From Staphylotrichum longicolle (taxonomy: Eukaryota > Ascomycota > Sordariomycetes > Sordariales > Chaetomiaceae), in the NCBI GenBank assembly GCA_019096155.1, contig JAHCVI010000001.1, positions 620,001-684,000 of the forward strand: a stretch of 64,000 bases of DNA, written 5' to 3'. The translations under genes were made by a program, and so were the position numbers. Under the pieces are notes generated by a model. The model was not told the origin of the DNA and searched no databases. It saw nothing but the letters and a program-made list of their open reading frames with translations. Positions 43,501-56,228 of the stretch are shown here, one piece after another. Position 1 is the first letter of the stretch. Each line of letters opens with the position of its first letter.

Positions 43501-45297
43501 TTCCCTCATCAAAGACTCAGGATCAAGCGATTGCCGGATGTTGGCTTTATAGAGAAGGGCGCCGTGGCCAAGTCGTGCTCAAACCTGGGGTGTGGGTTAC
43601 ATCCATCCATCTCAAGGCTGCCAGTCGGCAGGACACACGGTCACTGACACCCCCATCCCTCCTCTCGACGTGGGTCCGCCTGATATTGCCTTTCTTCTCC
43701 CCTGCTCGGCAATCTGGCAGCTAATCATGCCAGCCGTTGCCCTATGGCGGGCCAGGGCATCGATCTTTTCGTGTTTGCTATAGCCCACCCCGGCTCTATT
43801 ACCTTCTTTTGGGACGCAACGGCCAAAAGTCAGCCAGTTATCCGCCCGCCGCCCACGTCGTCCAACACGCAACCGGCTCTTGTGAGCAAGGCCCGGGCTT
43901 GTCTGGGTCTCCTCCCAGCAAAAGGTGGTCTCTGGCCCCAGCACGCCTCCACACCACCTCGCGCCAACTGCAGGCACCGCAGAGCGGGAAGCTCGCACGG
44001 TTTCCTTTTTTCCCTCGCAAAGACTCACACCACCGCTCTTTCCAATCGGTGTGATACCGTAACCAGGATTTTTTCCAGAGGTGAACAAGTCAGTTGAGGC
44101 CACTGTGATCCCGAGGTTTTCTCGTTGAAAGTTCAGCCCCGCTATCCGACGGTTCCTCACACCTCATCATCCCAAGAGGATGATAACGGCAGTGTCGTTA
44201 CCAAACTTAGCCGTGAGGCAAGTGCCGCGGCTGCATTCAATGGGCTGGGCGCTGACAGCGACCCCCCCAAAATTGGCTTTCGTCATGCCCTTCTCCAACT
44301 GCATGGGAACGGCATGTTTCACATTTCACTGTCCTTTTTGTGGGCGGTTTGTACCCTTCTCCCATGCGCTTTCAAGGCCACGTCTCTCCGTTGGTTATGA
44401 GGCTTGTCCCAAGCTCATCCTCGGTTAATCTGTCGGAAATTTGATCAAATTCTTCTGTCATCGACCCTGGCTGCCGTGGCTGTCATGCCCCCTCCCTCCC
44501 CCCGTTGCATCATTGCTAGGGCTAGGCCCTGTTTCTATATCCGGCAGCTCGTCCATGGCATAAGATCCTCAATTATGCTACCGTCATCGCTGGTCAAGGT
44601 CATTCAGGTTCCGCCATAGCTCAGGAACCGTCTTTCGTCTCGCGCTTGGCAATCTCTTATGTGCTTGAACTTTGGGCGGGAAGTAATGCAGCAGGTATTA
44701 AACCCTACTCACACCCCCCAAGCCCCGAGAACCCGACTCTCCTCGTTTTACTCCATGGTACCAATATCGATGATATAATATATATTCCTTTCGTTTCTGT
44801 GAACTCTATTTTGCATCTCTTGTCAAACAATGAACAAGGGAGTCTAATCAGAGAACTCGTCCACTCAACCCCGACGAATCGCACCCACCGAGAGGCTGCA
44901 ATCCTGAGAAAAAAAGAGAAAGCCCACGGGCGCTGCATGCTATCACAAGCAATGAGGTTCTAATAAGAGGAGGGTCCACCGAGGTTACCGTCGCTTTCTG
45001 CCCAGCCGCCTCCGGCCGCCGCAACCGCCACTGCCGGTCACCGCCGCACTCACCCAAGACCCGCCTCCTCGACACCACATGCGTTCTGCTTTTCATCGAG
45101 CACCATTCACTGCCCATCACAACCCGCCGGCAGTCCCCCGTCTGACGAAAGGTACCAAGGGACGGCCTGCTGGACCTCCCAGGTTTTGGGACAAAACCTG
45201 CCCCTTCTGCCAACGTAGCCCCGCGGGGCTCGGTTGCGCCAAATTCTTTCAATTCAGAATCCGGCGACCAGCCAGAGCGTTCGCTCTGGCGGAACCC
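40540..45297. other. Gene-poor interval (4.8 kb)
   Basis: No frame with recognisable family content on either strand; the longest (about 140-180 codons) look random. No transposase, reverse transcriptase, terminal repeats or tRNA was seen. GC content looks ordinary, so there is no sign of repeat-induced point mutation. Small frameshifted genes could be hidden here, given the indels elsewhere. Confidence 0.4.
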
Positions 45298-46321
45298 ATG
45301 CGTTGGAGGCACGCTGGCGGCTACCGTGTAGGACCAGATTACAATGTCGACTACGCACCACAGGAGCCGCATTCGAGCGAGCAGGCCCAGGCTCCGCACC
45401 CATATGATGCGCACCACCACCGGGCCTCGCTTCAGCATGCCGGCCGTCCCCGCTTCACGAGCCGCCTCCCCATCAATCCCACCACGGCTTGCCGCAGCAT
45501 TACACCACCGCTCACCACCACCCACATCCGATCCTCACAGACCCAACCCACCTGGCCGGACACCCGTCCGCCCGGCACATGGGGCATCCGGGCCGTCGCA
45601 TTTCGGCGCCGGGCCCTCCCCATGCTGTCGTGGCGCCCCTCTATCCTTCTCTAACCCCGACCCATGGGCATACAGCTGGGGTGAAGCGGCCGACGACCTG
45701 ACGATCTTGATCTTTCTGTCCCTGGCATGCACAACCTCGAGCACGGCGACCTGGAATCGATGCAGCAGACACCCATTGGCACGCCTACGGAGATGCGAGC
45801 GCCCGCCAACGCATCATCATCACCGGTTGCCGGATACAGGACCACCCACAAGCTCATGAGACGGGAAGGAGAGGGTAGGGGGGGGCGGGGGCTCCAAGCA
45901 TGGTTGGACAAGCCGGCATGCCGCCGCCAGCTGCGCGGCCGAGAGGGCCCAAGCTGAAAATTTACCCCGGAGGACGACCAGCTCCTCATCGACCTCAAGG
46001 AGAACAAGAACCTGACGTGGAAGCAAATTGCCGATTTTTTCCCCGGGCGGTCAAGCGGGACACTCCAGTGCGGTACTGTACCAAGCTCAAGGCGAAGACA
46101 ACGCAGTGGACAGAGGAAACGGTTAGTCCCTTGCTCATTACTGCAAGAACATTGGCTGATGAGACCCCCCAAAAAAACAGGATCAAAAACTCAAAACCGC
46201 CCTGCAAGACTACGAAAACGAGAAGTGGCGTATCATAGCCAACAAGGTCGGCACAGGCTTTACACCAGCGGCCTGTCGGGAGAGGGCGAGCCAGTTGATG
46301 GGCCCCATCGAGAACTTATAG
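45298..46321 (+). CDS. Myb/SANT-domain DNA-binding protein (frame broken in several places)
   Basis: A coherent protein appears only when frames are stitched. N-terminal part: GPDYNVDYAPQEPHSS..., a His/Pro-rich stretch (HHGLPQHYTTAHHHPHP), then SVPGMHNLEHGDLESMQQTP and GQAGMPPPAARPRGPKLK. C-terminal part: FTPEDDQLLIDLKENKNLTWKQIADFFPGR, VRYCTKLKAKTTQWTEE, then an intron (46122-46180) and DQKLKTALQDYENEKWRIIANKVG...CRERASQL, ending at 46319-46321. That is two Myb/SANT-type helix-turn-helix repeats with the W...W...F spacing. Frame jumps occur near 45457, 45690, 45880, 45960 and 46067. Fungal Myb-like regulators of this layout are usually nuclear transcription factors; the target is unknown. 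The start ATG at 45298 is tentative. Confidence 0.7.
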
Positions 46322-46789
46322 CAATCATTGTCCCCGCCGGGGGCTCCGGCTCCCGAGGCAGGGGACACCACCGTCTACCCGTCACAGCTCCAGTGATGGA
46401 CTGCAACACCAACATGACATTTTGACACCAATTCAGGTGAATTTTCCAGAGCAACACCGAGAACCCTGACCTGACAACTTTCGGCCCGCGATACCCAACA
46501 GCAAACCGCGGCAATCCGAAAAGCAAAAACAAAAACATCGACTTTGAACACATTTCTTTTTCTTTTGTCCCCCGGGTAGAATACCTTTCTCACTTTTACC
46601 CCTTTATTTCAGCGAGGCGCATGGGAGGCCTGCGGGCGACTTCACAGGCGCGGTTTGGAGATATACCTCATGGATTCTGCCACTCTCCACTCTCCCCATC
46701 TCTCTCGTCTTGCTCTTATACCCCCCATATTTGTTGGACCGTACACTTCACCCTCTCCTATGTATTTCTTCGTTGGCCGCTTGGCAGTG

Positions 46790-46817
46790 TTTTTTTTTTT
46801 TTTTTTTTTTTTTTTTT
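46790..46817. repeat. T28 homopolymer
   Basis: Twenty-eight consecutive T about 470 bp after the Myb gene; likely variable in length. Confidence 0.9.
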
Positions 46818-49800
46818 GTTTTTGTTTTCTTTTCTGGAGCGTCATCATGTTCTCAGAGGCGGATTTAATTCTTCGGAAAGATACCCCTAACACCGCCAAA
46901 GATTGTCTTTCCTATCCTCTTTCCCTTTGTTACATTGTCCACAGCATCGGTTTCTAGGATATAGAAGGGTCGGCGGAGAAACGATGCATACGACAAACCG
47001 GTCCGTCACAAGGAGTACACGGCCGAGTGATGATGACGATCTAGATTGTTTTTTCCTCTGCTGATGGGGAGGAGCATGCTGAAAGGGGCCGGGATAAAAA
47101 CCATGGGGGGATATAGGGACGGGGGGGAGTGCGGTTTGGATCGGGAAGGGTTAGGTGCCGGGACATCAGGTGCGGTACCTTCAAGATTAACCGGGCCTGG
47201 GAAGGACAGCATTATCTGGTTGGTTTCTTCATTCAGGCACCCTGTGCATCGGTTGCGACGGCTTTGTGTTTTTTGCTTGACATCTTCAGATAAGAATTTG
47301 GCAGACCTGTTTAATGTTTAACTTGAATGGGCAGGCCCTCATTTTACCTTCGATTTTTTCCGCTTCTCATCCCAAAACTTCCAAGTTGACCAGTCTCTGT
47401 TGCTGGCTGTCTGCCTCTCACGCGACTTGCGTTTGAAAATGAGGTGCTGTCTCCATGCCCCATGTCAACTCCAATGTCGATCTCCAAACAACCTAACACA
47501 GTAACGGTTTTCGCCAAGACCCAGGTACCCAATCTCGGTTTTCGCGCCAGAATCGAGTCGCTCAACTCGGCTTTCAAAGAGCCTGTCTTCGGTGCTCGCA
47601 TTGTTGCTGCCTGCCGGGCACAGACATTGGCCATCTCGACTGCCAGTCCTCGTGCCATTGAAGTGTCCTCTCAAGGCCTGACCTGGCGGACCGAGCTCGG
47701 TGATTTGTGTTCGTTCAAACATGGAACCGATCAAACCATTGAACCAAGGCGCGCCGTTGACCGTTGCGAGCTCGTCATTAGCGTCGCCAAGCCGGCACGA
47801 CAGCCACTGCGGCTGCGTCCACAGTGCCCATGCGGGATGCAATTTTGTATTGACTCTCTCCACGTTTTCCATGTCCCTTGGCTGAAGTTCCTACCTCTCC
47901 CGTCCGCCCGATCATGACCATGTCGCATTGAGGATGTAACGTGAGGTTCATAGAGCAAAATGAGAAACGGGCGCATGACGTGACAGGCCCTATCCTGGTC
48001 TGAAACGCTCTGGCAGCAGAGCGTTGAGCTCAACCTCATCCTGGATGTTCTGCATCCAGGCTCTTTCCCAATCGAGCCGACTGAGGTGGGGCCCTTGGTT
48101 GCAGGCTGTGCTTTTCAGGCATCTTGTCCTCTCTCCACTTGCCTTTACCGAACCCCCCCAGCCTCCCGGTCATCCCTGCTCTGGCAGGGGCTTGACTTTC
48201 CCCACGACACAAACCTCAGAGCATCACAAGGTCCAGGCGCTGAGCAAGCAGGGCCGGCGATCCGATGCGGAAAAACACGAGACTGTCGTCTTCGTAGAGT
48301 TGACGGGACCGCAATGTTGACATGTTGCCACTACCACGACTCGAGGGGACATTATTGCTTGTTCGTGCCGAGATTTGCGCTGGGCAACCAGGTTCGGCGG
48401 AAACCAGAGGCAACATCAAGTTACATCCGCCTCGATTACGGCAACCTTTTCGCCCCACGGCTGTCACGTCGATCTCTTTACGGCAAGCTTGCATCACTGC
48501 TGCATGGTCCAGCTCGAACTGGCTGACACGGCATGCTACTAAATGGTGTGAGACCGAGTTGGGGTGTTTTCGTTTCTTGCATGTGTTGCGACACTCAGTC
48601 ATCAGAGCCAGCGGCGCTCACTCGGCCCTTGTCACCCCCCGCGACCAGGGCTTTCGAAGACTTATTGGTTTAGCCTATCTCAGGTTGTCAGTTACCCCAT
48701 CTCTGCATCTCAAAATGCAACATGTGCAGAATTCAGGCACATCCGTCCAGGCACGCGTCGTCCAATCCCAGCCTCGTCCGGAGCTGTCGCCGAGGCGGTG
48801 TCAGACAGCAACGCATGCTGCATCGCTGCGACACTGAAGCGAGTTGTGGGCCTGGCCGACGTTGCGACTCCGGGGGGGACCAGTGCCCAATCGGAGATTA
48901 ACCCTCAATTTCTGGTCTCATGCTTACATGCAGCGGGAGCGATTGGTAATTCCAATGCTGCCCTTCCCGCTAGAGGTGCCGATTTGTTGGCGGGAGGATG
49001 TTTGACACCGATGGCGATGCGTCGGGTTACACACTCGTCAACTTAGCCTGCTGGGCGGGAGAATGCTGGCTCATACGCCAACTTTGGCTAGGCCTCCCTG
49101 ATAAAGAAGGTGCTCAAGCCTCAAGTTTATTGGAAGCTCTCTGGATGCTTCCTGCGCGGAGGTCGAGCTGCGTTCTGGGGACTGGGTCGGCGCTTGTGCT
49201 GCCAACTGCACGCCGCCTCACTCCATGATGTAAAGCCGCTGAGTCGGACAGACCACACTGAATCGTTGACCGCATCACTAGAGGGTTTGTTGATCATGCA
49301 AGGTTTGGGCCTGAGGCTCCTACAACTCGAGCAAAGCATGTGCTTGATCGGACATCAACCATCCACTTCGTGCCAGAGTTCCGGGGTGCTCTCAAGGACG
49401 GATCATGAGAGCGAAGGCGTTAGACATACCGATCACATGCGGTTACTTGTTATCTTGTCCACAACCCTCATGGGTCAAGGTGCCATTGCAGGGCATTTCC
49501 TTGGGGATTACCCCAGTTTTCTGCCTGAGCCTGCCCAGTGTTTTGAAGATCTCTCCCCTCCGCTGAAACGATCAGGTCCGTCAAAACCAAACGGTTGGCT
49601 TCCAGTGACGCCCTGAAAACTGGAGAAAAGCGTTTAGCGAGAATATTCTGCAATAGTGGGACGCTGTATGCCCTAGTACGGGCTATATCAGGCGCTCTAA
49701 GAGGTATAACGAGGCACTTTTAAAGCCCGTAACAAGCGGGCAAAGCCGAATTGGGAGAAACGTCCCAGGTGGGGAAGGGCGCTGAGAAAGGAATGCCGAA

Positions 49801-50267
49801 GAACAGCCCGGCACCCATGGAATGGCAAACCATGGCCTCGCGATCCCCCGTTCCAACCGCGGGTGGTGTCTCCATAATCGGAACGTCTCGGAACTGCCTT
49901 GCAACGGCAAGGGCGACCATCGATACCCTCCGTCCGAACACAATCTAAGCAAGTCAAAGCCTTCAGGAGAAAGCGGCGAAAACAGAGGAAAGAGATAACA
50001 AAGGGGCATGCAAGGGACATAGGCGTCAGAAGAGGAGGGACGCAGTCTCGCGTGTCCGGCTCCCATTGGGGCGCCAAACTTGAACTGCATCTTGCTTCAA
50101 ACGCCTTCGAGATGGTTCTGGTACGGAGTGGGGGATGGCGGGGGCAAAGCCTTGCTGCCGCCTCTCGGCGGTTCCAAGTTTGAGGTTCGGGGGGTACTTT
50201 TGAGTCCCAGTCCTGGGGGAGAACCGCTGAACCTGGTACTCTTCACTGGCATCTGTCCCCTGAGCTG

Positions 50268-50960
50268 TTGCCAGGGGCTTGCCTTGGTTGCGCAACGTTG
50301 CAGCCAGATTGTGGGAGAAAAAAGAATCTGGCAATCACCCGCATCGTTTGCTGCCAGGGGCCAGGCCCTATTTGCACCCCCGAGATGATCCATGGGACTG
50401 CAATATTATGCGAGTTATCTGCCGAAGAGTGTATTGGGAGCCAAACCGGCCCGTCGTGTGAGATCACTTGGCATCTTTGGGATCTGTCTCTAGCCTTACC
50501 GTATCTACCTCGAGACGAGCGCCGTTGTCCCACGAATGGTGGTCGGGCATGGCAACGGCAAGGGGTAAGCCATCATTGTTTTACACGGTGTGCACAGGAT
50601 GGATGCTGTCGAGGAGGTCACGCACACAGAATTTCTTTATTTACAGCTGTGGGATATTCTGTCACCCATTTCTTCCAGAAAAGCCGAATGCAAGCTGGGG
50701 TTGTTGAGTTTCTCGGTCAGGGGTTCACGTCAGGACAGTCATGCATCTTTCTCATGGAGGATATCCTGGCTAACGGCAGTTATTGTCACCCTGATTACTT
50801 CAAAGTAATGTCTTCTCAAAATACGCTCACTTTGTTGGTAGAGAAAAAGCGTGCCTGTCTGCGGCTCCAGCTTCCAAGTTCACTCGCTACGCAGGAGCAT
50901 GATGTCAACCATGTCCTCAGCTCGACGCAGCTTAGGTTAACAATCGGTCAAAACATGTAA
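50268..50960 (+). CDS. Orphan open reading frame, 230 codons (doubtful)
   Basis: The longest frame in the 46.3-52.0 kb interval. The protein is Cys-rich for its first half (about a dozen Cys) and has no recognisable domain, signal peptide or membrane span. The first ATG-like context is weak. It may be chance. Confidence 0.15.
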   Translation: MPGACLGCATLQPDCGRKKNLAITRIVCCQGPGPICTPEMIHGTAILCELSAEECIGSQTGPSCEITWHLWDLSLALPYLPRDERRCPTNGGRAWQRQGVSHHCFTRCAQDGCCRGGHAHRISLFTAVGYSVTHFFQKSRMQAGVVEFLGQGFTSGQSCIFLMEDILANGSYCHPDYFKVMSSQNTLTLLVEKKRACLRLQLPSSLATQEHDVNHVLSSTQLRLTIGQNM

Positions 50961-52012
50961 ATCAATGTTTGTTCACTTTTTTCCTCTGCCTTGATGCTCA
51001 CGTACGTTGATGTGCCGGGCGTCAAACAGACAGCCGCCCACCTCTAACCAAGTTCCGTTGAGTCATGACAGCTCTGAGGATCAGCATCAGACACACCCGA
51101 TAAACACGGAGGACTATACATTGCTCCTAACTGTTTCATCATGAAATATAAAGGATACAAGATTGTACCCACCATCGCATTTTGTGTACGTTGTACAGTA
51201 CGGGTGTTTAAGGTGAAGGATCACAAGTTGCCGAGTTGACGGAGGGCAAGGACACAGGTAAAGGCGTGATGCTTCAAGTGACCTCAAAACTCCCTGTTTC
51301 TCCCAAGACATATCCCTGTGATTTGTAGGAAGAGTGCCGCGTGAAGCCCAATGCCTCTAATCTCAAGACACGCAAATGTTTCTTCAGGCAAGGCCATTGC
51401 CAGATCTTCGGCGCTGAGACCGAAGGGGAGACACAAACTAGTTCTGAATGCAGACCTGCCTCAAGAATTTGTTCGTGCAATTTTCCTCTCCACTCGTCAT
51501 TTATATTGGTACCATATTTTTGCTCTTTGTCCCTCTCGTTCCTGCTCTCCCATCCCTGCTCCCAGCCCTAACCCCGGCTTTGAGACCCTCACTCTGTCGG
51601 GTATCTCGCAGCACGGGCCAGTTGGTGTTGTTGATGCCAAGGTTTGAGTGGACCCGCACAAGTGCGTCATTGCATTTAACTAAGTCACCTGACAGCGTGC
51701 CTGACGCCACCACGCCCGGTCGCGACGGCCTGGTACAAGCTCTTGGTGTTCGTCAAGCCTCCTTCGGTTTCTTAACAACAACTATTGGCCGTCGTCTGGA
51801 AGACTGGTATACTCGTTTTCTGTCTTTGACCTTCCTCTCAGCACGCACATCCGTGATCCGTTCTGCTTGTTTCTGCCTTTCATAGCTCCATTACCCGCTG
51901 CTCAGAATGCGGCAACACTGAAGAGCTCCCTCCTTGTCGTGTCTCACGCCCGGCTCCTGTTCCGCCTTATCTCCCATCGCTGCGCAACGACTTCTTCAAC
52001 CTCGCGTTTACA

Positions 52013-55000
52013 ATGGATATGGAGCGGCAGCTCCAAGTTCCTGCCGAGGGCGCGACCGAGACCCCGACACATGACGACACATCCTCTCCCGCTGAGAATC
52101 CAGCTCCTCCACCCGCAGATGACGAAACACTTGCTCTGCAACTTCTGACAGAAAATGTCCGTGATCAGGATGACCTCGAACGGGACATCACTTTGCAAGC
52201 GAGCCGTGCCTTGATTGAAGCCGAGGACAAGCGGGATCAGAAACGCATTGAGAAGGCTGAGCAGTCCAAGTCCAGGCTTGCGAACCAACTGAAGCTCCAG
52301 CAACAGAAACTCCGGTCTGCACATGCGAATCCCACTGCGAAACTGCGCATACAGCGCGACATTGCCCGAATCGAGGCCGAGATTAAGATCTGCGTAAAGG
52401 ACATCGCCGATTTCAACGCTCGCATTGAACAGCGGAATCGGCAAGACCCAGCGGAGGTCCAGTCGTCCGCTGCAGGAGGGAAGCTTCCCGGTGAGACGCA
52501 GCGCGAGTATCTCATCCGCACCGGAAAGATAACCCCGTTCGCCTCGTTTGGTGGTCCCCGGCCCGACGGTGTTCAAGGAGAGCTCGCTGATGCCATTATC
52601 GACGCTGAAGATGAGGCCATTGCGGAGGAGCTCGAGGAACAGGTCGGTGAGGGGCCTCGGTCACATCAGAACCTGAGGTTGCCGGGGTTCGCTGAGGATA
52701 ACGATGACCTTTCTGGTTCCGCCGTGGAGTCCGAGTTCTCACTGCGTCCTCGGAAAAAGCGGAAGGTACAAAGGCGGCCAGTAGAATCCGACGATGAGTT
52801 TACGCCAGACGAGCCAGCTTCGGAGGCAGCTACTCCAGAATCGTTTGCGTCAGATGATTATGACATGACCGACACCACTCCGAAACGAAAGCGAGGAACG
52901 GCCGTCAAGGAAAGCGACGGGAAAGTTGATCTTAGTAACATAGATGACGGCAACGAGGCTGTCTACCAGAGAAGGCTGAAGGATTGGGTTGAGCGACGAA
53001 GTCGGGCCAGGCGGCGCAACCAGGAGAGATTGGGGCACGCTGTCGAGGACGGGTCGGATGGCATTGAGGAGTGGTTCAAGCCCTCCCCGGACCAGCCCGA
53101 CCATCAGTTCGAGAACGGGCTCAAGCTCCCGGGTGACATTTACCCCTCTCTCTTCGATTACCAAAAGACCGGTGTGCAATGGCTCGCCGAGCTGTATGCT
53201 CAGGAGGTGGGCGGTATCGTCGGCGATGAGATGGGGCTAGGCAAAACAGGTTCGTGCTGTCGCTGCGCGTTGCTCCCCCCTAGGTTTTGAAATTAAACTC
53301 ACAACCTTCTAGTCCAGCTGATCTCGTTCGTTGCCGCCCTGCATTACAGCAAGATGCTGCGCAAACCTGTCATTGTTGTCGCGCCAGCCACCGTTCTGCG
53401 GCAGTGGGTCAATGAGTTCCATCGCTGGTGGCCGCCACTCCGTGTCTCCATCTTGCACTCATCCGGGAGTGGCATGTTCAGCGTCCGCGATGAGGGCGAG
53501 ATCGAGGATCACGAAGATGGTTGGGAGGACAAGAAACCCAGCAAGTCCAGCACGGCAGTCAAGAGGATTGTTGACCGAGTGGTCAAGCACGGCCATGTGC
53601 TGGTGACTACCTACGCCGGGCTCCAAACCTACGGCGATGTCTTGATCCCCGTTGAATGGGGGTACGCCGTCTTGGACGAGGGCCACAAAATCCGGAACCC
53701 CAACACGGCCATCACCATCTACTGCAAAGAGCTCCGCACCCACAACCGCATCATCCTTTCTGGGACTCCGATGCAGAACAACTTGACCGAACTCTGGTCG
53801 TTGTTTGACTTCATCTACCCCATGCGTCTGGGGACCCTGGTTGCGTTCCGTAACCAGTTCGAGATTCCCATCAGGCTTGGAGGTTATGCCAATGCCACAA
53901 ACCTGCAGATCATGACTGCACAGAAATGTGCCGAAACTCTCAAGGACGCAATCAGCCCCTATCTCCTACAACGCCTGAAGGTCGACGTTGCTGCAGACCT
54001 CCCGAAGAAGAGCGAGCAAGTGCTCTTCTGCAAGCTGACCAAACCGCAGCGGGAGGCATATGAGCTGTTCCTCAAGTCTGACGACATGACGTCGATCCTT
54101 AACCGAACGCGCCAGTCTCTGTATGGCATCGACATCCTCCGCAAGATATGCAATCACCCCGATCTCCTGGACCCGAGGCTCAAGTCCAAGCCTGGATACA
54201 CTTGGGGGGATGACAGCAAGTCTGGCAAGATGGCAGTCGTCAAGTCGTTGCTCCCAATGTGGAAGCGCCTGGGACACAAGACGCTGCTGTTCTGCCAGGG
54301 CGTCCAGATGCTGGACATCATCGAAACATTTGTTCAGCGACTGGAGAACATCAGGTACCTTCGGATGGACGGCAAGACACCGGTCAAGCAGCGGCAGACA
54401 CTTGTCGACCAATTCAACACTGATCCTGAGCTTGACGTGTTTCTGCTGACAACGAAAGTGGGCGGACTAGGCGTGAACCTCACGGGTGCCAACCGAGTCA
54501 TCATTTTTGACCCGGACTGGAACCCTTCCACAGATGTTCAAGCAAGAGAGCGGGCCTGGAGGCTGGGCCAGAAGCGAGAGGTCACGATATACCGGCTGAT
54601 GACGGCCGGCACGATCGAAGAAAAGATCTACCACCGTCAGATTTTCAAGCAGTTCCTCTCTAACAAGGTCTTGAAAGACCCCAAACAGCAAACTACGTTC
54701 AACCTCAGCGACTTGCACGATCTCTTCAGTCTCAGCTCGTACGAGGACGGCGTGACAGAGACAGGCGAGATGTTCAAGGGCAGCGATGTGAAGAACTTTA
54801 CACGCGCCGAACCAAAGGAGCTTATCGTGCCGGGGCATGATGCGGTTCCCCTCAGGCCTCGGCAGTCCGGCGTCAAGACTGAGGTGGAATCCAACAAGGC
54901 AGCCGAGAAAGAAAGCGACCTTCGCAACATTGACGGCGTTGCGGGTCTCGAGGCCTACCAGGATGGTTCTGCGGCGCCGACAAACGAGGAAGACAGGCTG

Positions 55001-55573
55001 ATGGAAGGTATCTTTGCCAAATCCGGCGTGCACAGCGCCCTCGAGCACGACGAGATTATCAACGGCAAGAAAACTGTCAAAGCCGATCGCAAGATGCTCC
55101 AGCAGGAGGCGGACAGGATCGCTGCTCAAGCCGCCATCAGCCTCCGACGCGCAGGAGAGCAGGCCCGTTCTGTACCCATCGGTACCGTGACGTGGACAGG
55201 CGAAGTCGGCGAGGCAGGCCGCCCAGCAAATATTCGCCGCGGACGCGGAGGCCCAGGGTCGGCTGGCATTCTGGCTGGTGTTGCGAACCGCCAAGGGCTC
55301 GGAACCGGCAGCCCTGGCGGTTCGAGGTCAGGTACGCCCGGCGCAGCGGAGCAAAATCTCAGGGCCAAGGACTTCGAGAAGATGATACCGGCGTTTATCA
55401 AGAGGCATAACGGCCAGGCGCCGTCAAAGCTGCTGGTGGACCACTTCAACCAGTTCTGCAGCGGGCCGCGGCAGGCCGACCAGTTCAAGATTGCACTAGG
55501 AAAGGTGGCAAAGATGGAGAAGCGCGGGTCCAGCATGCGGGCGATTTGGACGCTCAAGCCGGAGTATCAGTGA
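52013..55573 (+). CDS. RAD26: Rad26/CSB-type SNF2 ATPase, transcription-coupled repair
   Basis: Couples stalled RNA polymerase II to nucleotide-excision repair in the nucleus. Exons 52013-53249 and 53313-55573; 1165 residues. The N-terminal third has an alpha-helical Arg/Lys/Glu-rich region and basic patches (RPRKKRKVQRRP, TPKRKRG) that look like nuclear signals. The helicase core: FDYQKTGVQWLAEL (Q-motif side), DEMGLGKT at the intron boundary (Walker A), VIVVAPATVLRQW (Ia), LDEGHKIRN (Walker B), LSGTPMQNNLTELWSLFDF (III), IDILRKICNHPDLL, KTLLFCQGVQMLDI (IV), and VGGLGVNLTGANRVIIFDPDWNPS through the RAWRLGQKREV motif VI. The C terminus keeps a UBA-like fold region (MIPAFIKRHNG.APSKLLVDHFN). 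It is distinct from the SNF2 fragment at the window start. Confidence 0.95.
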
Positions 55574-56228
55574 TCGGCTGACATGGGAGGGCGTGGCGCA
55601 TCTTGGGCTTTGAAATGCTCCTTGGTGGGAGGTCGAAGGCGACATGAGGCGCTAATAGATCTTGATAGATGGTTTGGGAACATTGGTGGCGTTATGGGAG
55701 TATTTTCTAGCGAGGTGGCGATAGATAGCAATGAGTTGAACGACGAGATGATTCGGAAAAAAAATATTTACAAGCTCGAGATTGTCGCTTCAAATACCGA
55801 ACAAATGGTGTGGCGCTGGAGACACTGGGTGCTAATACGGGTTGTGTCTGTCTCCGCGCGGTGGTCAGTCTCGACCAGAACGGGACACCGCGCGGCTAAG
55901 GAGCCGCAGCGCTGCCACAGTGGATTGCTAATGGCTGACGGGCCGGCACCAGCCAATTGGGGGCGTTTGGAGTACAAAAGAGGCATGTTGCAGCGATGTT
56001 TTGCAGGGAATCAACGTTCATCCTCCAGGGAGAATATATCTTGAGGCGACTTGCCCTTGAATGATACAACTTATCTTTCCGTCCCGCTGCTTCTCTTGCT
56101 AGCAAGCCCGAAATATCGCCCACAACAAACTTGGTAGTCACACTGTTCAATCAGGGCACCAGGGGAAAAGACTGAACTCCCAAAGCAAGGCGCAGACGAG
56201 CGCAACACTGCAGATCGATCGTCGCACA
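55574..56228. other. Intergenic interval
   Basis: Between Rad26 and the hemerythrin-like gene. Nothing recognised. Confidence 0.4.

Larger units (their letters stand above)
46322..52012. other. Gene-poor interval (5.7 kb)
   Basis: No supported gene. Contains a T28 run at 46790-46817 and one 230-codon open frame (50268-50960, plus strand) with no family resemblance. No transposon or RNA gene recognised. Confidence 0.4.

Noticed and set aside
52013..55573. That Rad26 and the left-edge SNF2 fragment are a duplicated pair.
   Set aside because: Motif VI and flanking residues differ (RVHRIGQTKEVHTAKL versus RAWRLGQKREVTIYRL); they belong to different SNF2 subfamilies.
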